A stretch of DNA of 64,000 bases, taken from an uncultured Lachnospiraceae bacterium. GTDB taxonomy: Bacteria; Bacillota; Clostridia; Lachnospirales; Lachnospiraceae. The stretch covers positions 62,001 to 126,000 of the forward strand of contig CAJTWM010000006.1 in the NCBI GenBank assembly GCA_910579805.1, written 5' to 3'. Shown one piece after another: positions 27,085 to 33,237 of this stretch. The first letter of the stretch is position 1, and the number at the start of each line of letters is the position of its first letter. The translations under genes and the position numbers were made by a program. A model generated the notes under the pieces. It saw only the letters and a program-made list of their open reading frames with translations, searched no databases and was not told the origin of the DNA.

Positions 27085-27762
27085 ATGATGATCTATTTTT
27101 TCACGGGCAAGCCCGGCAACGGGAAATCCCTGCATATGGCGGAGATCATGTATAAGGCGCTGAAAAAGGGGCAGAACGTGATTTCCAACTTTGAAATCAA
27201 TGAATCTTATTTTGACGGCTGCAACCCGGAAAAGCTCGGCCGGTTTATCTATGCCGGCAACTATTACTGGCTGAACAATGCCTATCTGTCTGGCGGCGGC
27301 AGGAAATTCAGCTATATAGAGGGCCTTAAAAATTTTGCCCTTATGCACCATGGGCGCAGGGCAGATGGGAGGATCAAGGAAGGACAGACGCTCCTTGTCT
27401 TGGATGAATGCCAGGAAATTTTTAACAACAGACAGTGGAATCGTGCCGACCGCCTTGAATGGTGCGCTTTTTTCCGTGAACACAGGAAATACGGTTATGA
27501 AGTCTACCTGATTTCACAGGATGATAAGGTAATCGATAAGCAGATCCGGCAGATACTGCAGTTTGAGTTCGAGCACCGCGCGCTGAAAAATTATAAGTGG
27601 TTCGGAAAGCTTCTTTCCCTGCTTGCCGGGGGGAATCTTTTTGTATGCATTAAAAAGAATTATTCCATGAAGGGGAAAGATGCAAAAGTAAGCTCCTCCT
27701 ATTTCAGGGGAAAGAAAAAGTTTTATGGTTTTTATGACAGCTATGCCCTTTTCCACGGCTAA
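27085..27762 (+). CDS. Zot-domain assembly ATPase (pI analogue)
   Basis: The 225-residue protein begins MMIYFFTGKPGNGKSLHMAE, with the Walker A motif GKPGNGKS at residues 8-15, then NVISNFEI and the Walker B block LLVLDECQEIFNNRQW near residue 110, followed by the family segment FFREHRKYGYEVYLISQD. These are hallmarks of the zonular occludens toxin/pI family that drives filamentous-phage extrusion. It is shorter than Gram-negative pI and lacks an evident extracytoplasmic domain, reasonable for a host without an outer membrane. AGGAGG precedes the start. It closes the virion operon, just before the origin region. Confidence 0.9.
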   Translation: MMIYFFTGKPGNGKSLHMAEIMYKALKKGQNVISNFEINESYFDGCNPEKLGRFIYAGNYYWLNNAYLSGGGRKFSYIEGLKNFALMHHGRRADGRIKEGQTLLVLDECQEIFNNRQWNRADRLEWCAFFREHRKYGYEVYLISQDDKVIDKQIRQILQFEFEHRALKNYKWFGKLLSLLAGGNLFVCIKKNYSMKGKDAKVSSSYFRGKKKFYGFYDSYALFHG

Positions 27763-27844
27763 ACCAAGGTGGCGCGCAGCGCCGGATTCCTTGATTTAAG
27801 CCGGGGAAAAGGACATAGCGGTCATGTTCCCGTAGCAGCGTTTA

Positions 27845-27957
27845 CCCTTGACAGTAGGGGCGCACGCTGCAGCCTTTTCCCGTGGAGGGGGTGCAAGCGG
27901 AGCGACACCCTCCACGGGCATCCCCGGGAAACGTGCGCGGGTTCATGCTGTCAAGGG
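27845..27957. repeat. Large structured palindrome beside the replication origin
   Basis: CCCTTGACAG (27845-27854) pairs perfectly with CTGTCAAGGG (27948-27957). Inside, GCGCAC and GTGCGC can pair, and a strong hairpin at 27879-27918 pairs CCCGTGGAGGG with CCCTCCACGGG. The G+C-rich 27763-27963 stretch has no gene I can support. By position it could be a packaging signal or complementary-strand origin. Confidence 0.75.
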
Positions 27958-27963
27958 CTGCGG

Positions 27964-28083
27964 GAAGTTCCTGGGGCCTAGTATTACCCCTAGGAACTTC
28001 TGTGACCTGTGACATTGTATGTCTTTTGTTGTTTTTACTGGATTTTTTAAGTCACAGAACGCTTGTGACCTTCCTATGTGACA
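27964..28083 (+). other. CRESS-type rolling-circle origin: stem-loop with TAGTATTAC plus iterons
   Basis: GAAGTTCCTGGGG (27964-27976) and CCCTAGGAACTTC (27988-28000) form a 13-pair stem with one G-T. The 11-base loop contains TAGTATTAC at 27979-27987, an exact match to the NANTATTAC nonanucleotide at CRESS-virus origins and to the TAGTATTAC form known from circoviruses. By analogy the nick would fall between 27985 and 27986. Directly after the stem are tandem heptamers TGTGACC and TGTGACA (28001-28014), repeated at 28064-28070 and 28077-28083, with an inverted GTCACA at 28051. These look like Rep-binding iterons. Confidence 0.9.
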
Positions 28084-28128
28084 TTTTGTTGCATGGGGAT
28101 GAAAATATTGAATTTCAGGAGGTTTTTT

Positions 28129-29190
28129 ATGAGTGACAGGAAGGAAAGGAGCCGGAAATGGCTTCTGACAATCAATAATCCAAAGGAAATCAGTTATACG
28201 CATGAGTTTATCAGACTCCAGCTTTTGAATATCAAAAACCTTGATTACTTCTGTATGTGCGATGAGATCGGGATTAAGAGCAAAACTTATCATACGCATT
28301 TGTTTTTATACCGTCAGGATGCAATGCGTTTCAACCAGATCAAGAAACTGTTCCCTTCCGCGCATATAGATTACTGCCGCGGCACCTGTCAGGAAAACCG
28401 TGATTACTGCCTGAAGCAGGGGAAATATGCCGGGTCACGGAAAGAAGAAACAAATCTGAAGGATACTTTTGAGGAATCGGGTGATATGCCCCTTGAGAGG
28501 CAGGGGCAGCGCAATGACCTGATGGACCTGTACGACATGATCAAGGCAGGGCTGTCAAATTTTGAGATATTGGAGAGCAGCCCGCAGTACCTGATGAACC
28601 TCGATAAGATCGATTCCTGCAGGCAGGTGGTGGATGCGGAAAAATACCGCACCACTTTCCGGGAAATGCACGTTGAATATCATTTCGGAAAGACCGGGAA
28701 GGGAAAGACGCGTTCCATCATGGAAAGCCACGGGTATGAAGATGTATACCGTGTTACGGATTACCTGCATCCGTTTGATACTTATCAGGGACAGCCCGTC
28801 ATTGTTTTTGAAGAGTTCCATTCCAACATCAAGATACAGGACATGCTGAATTACCTTGACGGTTATCCGCTGATGCTCCCGAGCAGGTACAATAATAAGA
28901 CTGCCTGTTATACCACGGTCTACATCACGTCAAACTTAAAGCTTGAAGAACAGTATAGAAGCATCCAGCGGGAATACTGGGACACATGGGAGGCGTTCCT
29001 CAGGCGGATACATAAGGTAAGGATGTTCCGGGAGCACGACATAAAAGAATATGCGGGAGTTGACGAATATTTACGGCGCAAATATGAGTTTGACGGTGAA
29101 ATTGATGCGGACTGCCCTTTTGTGAAGAAGGAAACATATAAGCAGGAACGGCTTGCAGGTGTTGATGATGACAGGAGGACGAAGTTATGA
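28129..29190 (+). CDS. rep: CRESS-DNA-type replication initiator Rep (HUH endonuclease + SF3-like helicase)
   Basis: The start chosen is the ATG at 28129 (MSDRKERSRKWLLTINNP), preceded by AGGAGG; the frame extends upstream without a ribosome-binding site. The 353-residue protein has HUH motif I (WLLTINNP, 11-18), motif II with the metal-binding histidines YHTHLFLY (His55, His57) and motif III with the nicking tyrosine RDYCLKQGKY (Tyr93, Lys96). An SF3-type ATPase follows: Walker A GKTGKGKT (187-194), Walker B VIVFEEF (224-230) and motif C VYITSN (264-269). This is the architecture of circovirus/geminivirus-like Reps and pCRESS plasmid Reps, unlike the helicase-less Reps of standard inoviruses. 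Its cognate origin lies just upstream. Confidence 0.92.
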   Translation: MSDRKERSRKWLLTINNPKEISYTHEFIRLQLLNIKNLDYFCMCDEIGIKSKTYHTHLFLYRQDAMRFNQIKKLFPSAHIDYCRGTCQENRDYCLKQGKYAGSRKEETNLKDTFEESGDMPLERQGQRNDLMDLYDMIKAGLSNFEILESSPQYLMNLDKIDSCRQVVDAEKYRTTFREMHVEYHFGKTGKGKTRSIMESHGYEDVYRVTDYLHPFDTYQGQPVIVFEEFHSNIKIQDMLNYLDGYPLMLPSRYNNKTACYTTVYITSNLKLEEQYRSIQREYWDTWEAFLRRIHKVRMFREHDIKEYAGVDEYLRRKYEFDGEIDADCPFVKKETYKQERLAGVDDDRRTKL

Positions 29191-29366
29191 AGGTAAAGGC
29201 AAACAATGATATTTATGAAAGTGGTGTTGCGATCTTTTTGAAAGATGAGATATATGAGGTCATTTTTGAATATGATACGGTCTATGAATTACGGCGGTTA
29301 TCCGGTGTGGTACGCTGTTATCCCAAACTGTTCTTTACCGTTGTACCGGAGGAAGGGGTTGGATGA
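29187..29366 (+). CDS. Small protein (59 aa) coupled to rep
   Basis: The ATG overlaps the rep stop (ATGA). The product, MKVKANNDIYESGVAIFLKD to VPEEGVG, is small, beta-rich and soluble. It lies two bases before the next start. Being translationally coupled to rep, it may adjust copy number, but no family is recognised. Confidence 0.6.
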   Translation: MKVKANNDIYESGVAIFLKDEIYEVIFEYDTVYELRRLSGVVRCYPKLFFTVVPEEGVG

Positions 29367-29367
29367 T

Positions 29368-30090
29368 ATGCAGGGAAATGTTTCCATTACTTCCAGTGAT
29401 GATTCATTAAATATAATACGCGGTAATGAGACAGCTCATTTTACTGCTGAACGTGAGCTTGCAAGGACAAGTGTCAGATATATCTATACTGATCTCTGTG
29501 ACCTGCAGAGAAGCTATATCCGTCTTGGCTTTCATCTTTATGAGTTTAAAGTGAATGGATACCATGAGGATTTCGGATATCTTACTTTTGAGAATTTTTG
29601 TGATAAAAATATCGGGATGGATAAGGGGGCTGTATCCCGATGTATCAATGTCTATCTGCGTTTTGCAAAAAGACATAAGGAAGGGAGTTTTGTCCCCAGT
29701 ATGTTCATTGATGATAAGTATGCGGATTTTTCCTATTCCCAGTTGTGCGAGATGCTTCCCTTGAGTGAAGCTGACCTGAAACATATCAGACCGGATATGA
29801 CAGTAAAGCAGATCAGGGAATATAAAAAGATCAAGGACGGAACTTTTTTTAAAGTTCCTGATAAAAAAAGTTGCGACGTCGCAACTGATGAGACAAGGTT
29901 TGACATGGATAGATTTAACAGGTGTAAAGGTATCGTTGCCCGGAATTATGTAAAAAAATGTGTCCCTGTCGGCAGCTGTCCCGTATTCCTGTTTGATACG
30001 GACGGGAAACTGGTTGACGGTGGTTTTGATATCCTTTTCAGTGGCAGGGAAGGGATTGTATTAAGGAAATCAGGGGAAGGTGGTAAATGA
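29368..30090 (+). CDS. Putative DNA-binding regulator of the element (240 aa)
   Basis: The start chosen is the ATG at 29368 (MQGNVSITSSDD), placed after GGAGGAAGGGG at a good distance; a longer frame from 29245 overlaps the small gene before it. Residues ~75-110 (LTFENFCDKNIGMDKGAVSRCINVYLRF) look like a helix-turn-helix with a GMDKGAVSRCI recognition-type helix, and a second helical segment follows (MTVKQIREYKKIKDG). It is soluble. Lying just after rep, it is a candidate repressor or copy-control protein. Not assigned to a named family. Confidence 0.65.
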   Translation: MQGNVSITSSDDSLNIIRGNETAHFTAERELARTSVRYIYTDLCDLQRSYIRLGFHLYEFKVNGYHEDFGYLTFENFCDKNIGMDKGAVSRCINVYLRFAKRHKEGSFVPSMFIDDKYADFSYSQLCEMLPLSEADLKHIRPDMTVKQIREYKKIKDGTFFKVPDKKSCDVATDETRFDMDRFNRCKGIVARNYVKKCVPVGSCPVFLFDTDGKLVDGGFDILFSGREGIVLRKSGEGGK

Positions 30091-30344
30091 TGAAGAAGAA
30101 TACTTATCGCATAAAGGAAACAAAAGAAGGTTATTATGAGTTTACTTATTCCGGCAGTTTAGAGTGCGTGCTTGAAAAATTGCGCAGGGATTTGGAAAAA
30201 GAAGAAAAAAATCCGGATATCGTATATTGGGAATGGATCAGAAAAAGGGCACAGGGCAATATTCAGGCACATGAGAGAAAAGTTTTAAGATTAAGGGCAT
30301 TTATAGAGTGTGCAGAAAAGCATTTGGAAGAAGGTGCAGAATAA
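30087..30344 (+). CDS. Small charged protein (85 aa)
   Basis: The start overlaps the previous stop (ATGA). The product is highly charged and helical (LEKLRRDLEKEEKNPDIVYW; RKVLRLRAFIECAEKHLEEG) with no membrane segment. It belongs to the replication-side operon. Function unknown. Confidence 0.6.
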   Translation: MMKKNTYRIKETKEGYYEFTYSGSLECVLEKLRRDLEKEEKNPDIVYWEWIRKRAQGNIQAHERKVLRLRAFIECAEKHLEEGAE

Positions 30345-30345
30345 T

Positions 30346-30459
30346 ATGGAATATCTTATAACTATATTTTTTGCAGTTATGATCCTGGTGGCTGTCCTGT
30401 GTGTCGTCTGTTTTTTAGGCTGCTGCCTTTTTGCCAGTACCGGAAGGTTTTTGGATTAG
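30346..30459 (+). CDS. Small membrane peptide (37 aa)
   Basis: The ATG at 30346 follows GAAGAAGGTGCAG at the end of the previous gene, with the two genes one base apart. The product is one hydrophobic cysteine-rich helix (MEYLITIFFAVMILVAVLCV) ending FASTGRFLD. It is the last plus-strand gene before the terminator at 30512-30547. Function unknown; such peptides are common in filamentous phages. Confidence 0.5.
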   Translation: MEYLITIFFAVMILVAVLCVVCFLGCCLFASTGRFLD

Positions 30460-30511
30460 ACTGCACACAAAGAAAGCAGATCGTCCCATCTGCTTAAATT
30501 CAAGGTCATGT

Positions 30512-30547
30512 AAAGAGTGGTCAGGCGGTTACTGGCTGCTCTTTTTT
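30512..30547 (+). terminator. Terminator closing the rep operon
   Basis: AAAGAGTGGTCAG and CTGGCTGCTCTTT form a 13-pair stem (with G-U pairs) and a seven-base loop, followed by six U residues. It overlaps the 3' end of the convergent transposase gene. Confidence 0.8.
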
Positions 30548-31552
30548 CATGTTTGCGGACATCCCTCCAAGTATCTTCCTTGGATAATTGTTTATCCAGT
30601 TCTGTATATACTGTAATTCTTCGTCTGTATAGTCTTCTATCCGTGCCCCTTTTGGAATGAACCGCCGTATCAGCCTGTTCGTGTTTTCATTAGTCCCTCT
30701 CTCCCAGCTGCTGTAAGGGTGGCAGTAATATGCTTTTGTCCTTGGCTTCTTTTTGTTCCGGCATCCTGTCTCGATCCCTTTGAAGTCTAAAAATTCTACT
30801 CCGTTGTCCATGGTGATGGTTTTGAAAATTTCCCTGAATTTCTGTGTGCCGAGTTCCCGTTCCATCCGGTCTAATGCCCTGACAACCGATTCACTTTTTT
30901 TATTCTTCAGCCGTATGATGATCTCATCCCGTTCAGATCGTTCTGACAGTACAAGTAAGCATTCCCTGCTTTTCCCCTGTGGACCGGCTACCGTGTCCAT
31001 TTCCCAGTGTCCGTATGTTTCCCGGTCAAGCACTTCCGGAGGCCTTTTCTCTATGGAAGTGCCTTTCAGGTTCTTCAGCGCAACTGTCCTCTTGTACTGC
31101 TGTTTTTTCGGTTTCCGCTTTGCCGGAAGATCTGCATTGCCGACCGTCAGAAAGATGCCCTTGTCTATGTAGCTGTAGAGTGTCGTTGTGCAGACACTTG
31201 TGGCAAACTGCAGCCCTCTGTTTTTGATGTCCTGCAGGACTGCATAGGGACTGTATTTCATTTCCTTTATCATATGTTCGATATGTTTTGCAAAAGAAAT
31301 GTCGTTCCCGATCTTGAGCTTGGCGCCTTTGGCAGTCCGGTTTTCCTCGTATTTCCTCTGTGCCGCGTCTGCAAGGTATACCGTTTTTTCCCGGAGCTGT
31401 GTGTCAAGCTGCTTTGTTTTTCCCCGGTTCAGCTCGTAGTATATCGTGCGTTCACATTTCCCGACTAATTTTGCGATCTCTGGTGCTTTCTTTCCAAGTT
31501 TTCGGTAACATTCGATCTCGTACCGCTGCCGTTCTGTTATGTATCTTCCCAT
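30521..31552 (-). CDS. IS30-family DDE transposase, probable integrase of the element
   Basis: The 343-residue protein has an N-terminal helix-turn-helix (YITERQRYEIECYRKLGKKA ... CERTIYYELNRG) and the IS30 DDE core: Asp in HWEMDTVAG, Asp in TITMDNGVEF, Glu in WERGTNENTNRLIRRF. The ATG follows GGAGGATACAA. I find no matching inverted repeats immediately around the gene, unlike a free-standing IS30 element, so it more likely acts on the element's own ends. IS30-family enzymes favour palindromic targets, consistent with the symmetric CAAAACGATGTTTTC at both boundaries. Filamentous phages using DDE transposases for integration are known. Confidence 0.9.
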   Translation of the reverse strand: MGRYITERQRYEIECYRKLGKKAPEIAKLVGKCERTIYYELNRGKTKQLDTQLREKTVYLADAAQRKYEENRTAKGAKLKIGNDISFAKHIEHMIKEMKYSPYAVLQDIKNRGLQFATSVCTTTLYSYIDKGIFLTVGNADLPAKRKPKKQQYKRTVALKNLKGTSIEKRPPEVLDRETYGHWEMDTVAGPQGKSRECLLVLSERSERDEIIIRLKNKKSESVVRALDRMERELGTQKFREIFKTITMDNGVEFLDFKGIETGCRNKKKPRTKAYYCHPYSSWERGTNENTNRLIRRFIPKGARIEDYTDEELQYIQNWINNYPRKILGGMSANMKKEQPVTA

Positions 31553-31571
31553 TTGTATCCTCCAGTCAGAG

Positions 31572-31607
31572 AGTAAAAGGCAGGTTGCCTCTGCCTTTTA
31601 CTTTTTT
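31572..31607 (+). terminator. Strong plus-strand terminator upstream of the transposase
   Basis: AGTAAAAGGCAG and CTGCCTTTTACT form a perfect 12-pair stem with a seven-base loop, followed on the plus strand by six U residues. No plus-strand gene ends here, so it may stop antisense transcription through the transposase; as a stem it would also shape the transposase mRNA leader. Confidence 0.8.
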
Positions 31608-31722
31608 AAAATTCAAATTCATTTTGATATTCTTCTAATAATTCTATTTGAAGCCAATATGGCATGTCCTTATAATCTTCTAAAGTAATTTCTTTTATAT
31701 TTTCAAGTCATAATTCAAACAT
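31606..31722 (-). pseudogene. Small gene with in-frame stop (38 codons)
   Basis: From the ATG at 31722, behind AGAAAGAAGG, the frame reads MFEL, then TGA at 31708-31710, then LENIKEITLEDYKDMPYWLQ and IELLEEYQNEFEF to a TAA at 31606. A single-base change (TGG to TGA) would explain the break. It is a short acidic protein of unknown function, third in a series of small genes sharing the same upstream repeat. Confidence 0.55.
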
Positions 31723-31767
31723 TTTTTTTCCTTCTTTCTCCCCGTCCTGCCGGTAGGTCAGCATGTT

Positions 31768-31966
31768 TTATTCTATGTCGATAAAAATAGTGTTTTCATC
31801 TTCCCATGTAAAACTTGTTATTTCGTGTTCTATATAGTCTAATATGCAGTCCTGAAACCAGTTTCCATACGCATACACATGGATGGAAAGAATCTTTATT
31901 CCTTATGTATATTTCTGTATGGTCATTGATCAGGTCTATTGTTGTTAATATTCTTTCAAGTGTCAT
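31768..31966 (-). pseudogene. Frameshifted small gene
   Basis: From the ATG at 31966 the frame reads MTLERILTTIDLINDHTEIY then IRNKDS; a coherent continuation is found in the +1 frame as SIHVYAYGNWFQDCILDYIE, HEITSFTWEDENTIFIDIE and stop at 31768. A one-base change near 31895-31905 would join them into a ~65-residue acidic protein. In the original frame it ends early. Function unknown. Confidence 0.55.
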
Positions 31967-32039
31967 GTTTTACCTTTTTTCTCCCCGTCCTGCCGGTAGG
32001 CCAGCGCGTATTGTTCTGTGTCCCTGATAGTTTTACGGT

Positions 32040-32234
32040 TTAGTGTATTATTTCTTCCCGTTCAATTTCAAAAGCTAAACAGATATTTTTGATCATGTCG
32101 TCGATTTCTTCAATGCTTATCTCTTTTGTTTCCTGATCCGGGGTTCTTCCCGCGTCAATGCTGTCTAAAGCTTTTTGAAAATCATATCCTTTTTTCTCAA
32201 TTACTTTTGCGATTTCTACATTTGTTATTATCAT
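32040..32234 (-). CDS. Small acidic protein (64 aa)
   Basis: The product, MIITNVEIAKVIEKKGYDFQ to FEIEREEIIH, is acidic and helical. It is the only small gene of the repeat-linked series with an intact frame. Its start overlaps the stop of the preceding frame (ATGA), and the repeat provides the ribosome-binding site. Accessory function unknown. Confidence 0.6.
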   Translation of the reverse strand: MIITNVEIAKVIEKKGYDFQKALDSIDAGRTPDQETKEISIEEIDDMIKNICLAFEIEREEIIH

Positions 32235-32434
32235 GTTTTACCTTCTTTCTCCCCGTCCTGCCGGTAGGTCAGCATGTTTGGCTTTCGCCCTTTAAAATTG
32301 GTTTTGGTTGAAGTTTGAAACGGGTGCTTGGTAAGCAGTGATTTTTTATGTTGCCATCTTGGTTTTCCTCCTTTCTGTATGACTGGCTTCGTATATCGTT
32401 TGTTTCCGGTATGCTTGGACGTTTGGGAATCCAT
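32231..32434 (-). CDS. Possible small basic protein (67 aa)
   Basis: A frame of 67 residues (MDSQTSKHTGNKRYTKPVIQ to LTYRQDGEKEGKT) is very basic except for the repeat-encoded tail. The start lies inside the arm of the long palindrome at 32409-32559 and no clear ribosome-binding site is seen, so it may not be translated. Confidence 0.3.
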   Translation of the reverse strand: MDSQTSKHTGNKRYTKPVIQKGGKPRWQHKKSLLTKHPFQTSTKTNFKGRKPNMLTYRQDGEKEGKT

Positions 32435-32559
32435 TCCATGACAAAGTCAACAAAAAAAGACCCCAAAGGTCTTTTTAATCAAAAAATTTTTAAAAATATG
32501 TATTTCATTTTTAAAAAATTTTTGATGGTTGTTTACTTTTTCATGGAATGGATTACCAT
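32409..32559. repeat. Long imperfect palindrome of about 150 bases
   Basis: The outer arm GGAATCCATTCCATGACAAA, continuing to AACAA (from 32409), pairs with TTGTTTAC ... CATGGAATGGATT (to 32559). The inner arm ATCAAAAAATTTTTAAAAAT pairs nearly perfectly with ATTTTTAAAAAATTTTTGAT. A terminator-like hairpin (AAAAGACC/GGTCTTTTT, 32456-32475) sits in one arm. As ssDNA this would fold into a large hairpin, a candidate packaging signal or complementary-strand origin. Confidence 0.7.
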
Positions 32560-32683
32560 AAGGGAAAGCATATAGGAAACAGACGGTAGACGCAGACAGG
32601 CAGACGGGAAGAGAGGAAAAGCATTTGGCAGCAGAAAAAATCACGGACGTTGCGGAAAGTGTCTGGGATTTTTCCGTAATATA

Positions 32684-32912
32684 ATAGCCCCCTGCAGGGG
32701 GTTGGGGGCATGAAGCTGAAAAGCGATAGGTTATATTAGCGGACGGCGACTGGACATGGAATGGCGTAAAGACGGTGAAGCTAGGCGCAAAAATCGGTTA
32801 TCCCCTCACGCCTTATATCCCGATGGCTGCCTGATGGGGGTAGGAGATTTTTTGTCTGCGCCCTACGGTGCGGGTATCATAGCCCCTTATAGGGGTTGGG
32901 GGTAATGAAGCT
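32684..32912 (+). repeat. Two copies of a hairpin motif in the right non-coding region
   Basis: ATAGCCCC, a short loop, GGGGTTGGGGG and ATGAAGCT occur at 32684-32716 and again at 32879-32912. Each contains a small hairpin (CCCC/GGGG). A further hairpin, TCCCTCC/GGAGGGA, follows at about 32915-32951. The region 32560-33111 has no gene I can support; it may hold cis-acting sites for replication or packaging. Confidence 0.6.
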
Positions 32913-33061
32913 TTTCCCTCCTCCCTCACCTGTGTCATGTAGGGGGAGGGATAGTTTTTCTTGGAATTTTTTGCAATGCACTACCGCAAAAAAGCTCTTA
33001 GAAAAACTTGGGAGGGGATAGATGTATAGTAAATATATACAAAAGTAACAAAAAGCATTAT

Positions 33062-33117
33062 ATAGTAGATAAATTTTTGCTGTTTGTATGATTTTTACAA
33101 AGTTATTTATCTACTGC
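33062..33117. repeat. Inverted repeat near the right end of the element
   Basis: AGTAGATAAAT (from 33064) is the reverse complement of ATTTATCTACT (to 33115). It is continuous with the terminal inverted repeat. Possible transposase-binding or end-protecting structure. Confidence 0.5.
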
Positions 33118-33166
33118 AATTTAATCTTGAAATTTAGCAAAACGATGTTTTCGAAACGATGTTTTC
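33112..33166 (-). repeat. Right terminal inverted repeat and duplicated target motif
   Basis: TACTGCAATTTAAT is the inverse of ATTAAATTGCAGTA at the left end. It is followed by CAAAACGATGTTTTC (33138-33152) and immediately by a second, slightly different copy, GAAACGATGTTTTC (33153-33166). The exact junction lies within this doubled motif. Confidence 0.7.
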
Positions 33167-33237
33167 CTTCCTTATAAGGTACTTGCATAAAATCCCTACT
33201 GTAAACGTAAAATAGAAAAAAATCCGAAAGGATACTT

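Larger units (their letters stand above)
31720..32278 (-). repeat. Three copies of a ~38-base repeat carrying the ribosome-binding site of small genes
   Basis: On the minus strand the core CTACCGGCAGGACGGGGAGA then AAGAAGG occurs at about 31731-31766, 31972-32008 and 32241-32278. Each copy ends a few bases before the ATG of a small gene and supplies its GGGGAGAAAGAAGG ribosome-binding site. In the open frame it encodes LTYRQDGEKEGK. The copies look like the joints of a duplicating cassette array. Confidence 0.75.
21941..33152. mobile_element. Integrated filamentous-phage-like element with CRESS-type replication module
   Basis: The boundaries are set by a 15-base direct repeat, CAAAACGATGTTTTC, at 21941-21955 and 33138-33152, with inverted repeats ending in ATTAAATTGCAGTA just inside both ends. 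Gene order on the plus strand: small soluble protein, small membrane peptides, major-coat-like peptide with terminator, adsorption-type protein, pVI-like protein, Zot ATPase, stem-loop origin, CRESS-type Rep, putative regulator genes. Minus-strand genes are an IS30-family transposase, small decayed genes and one membrane peptide. Core chromosomal genes (por, dpa) resume on both sides. No capsid, terminase, portal or tail genes are present, which argues against a tailed phage. Confidence 0.88.

Noticed and set aside
27769-27981. Frames crossing the G+C-rich structured region before rep
   Set aside because: They cover the palindromes and origin loop; composition is explained by the hairpins and no start signals are seen.
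30460-31610. Free-standing IS30 insertion sequence
   Set aside because: No matching inverted repeats were found directly around the gene; not fully excluded without a search.
22206-33000. Tailed prophage or conjugative element
   Set aside because: No terminase, portal, capsid, tail, lysis, relaxase or type IV secretion genes; sizes and order fit a filamentous phage.
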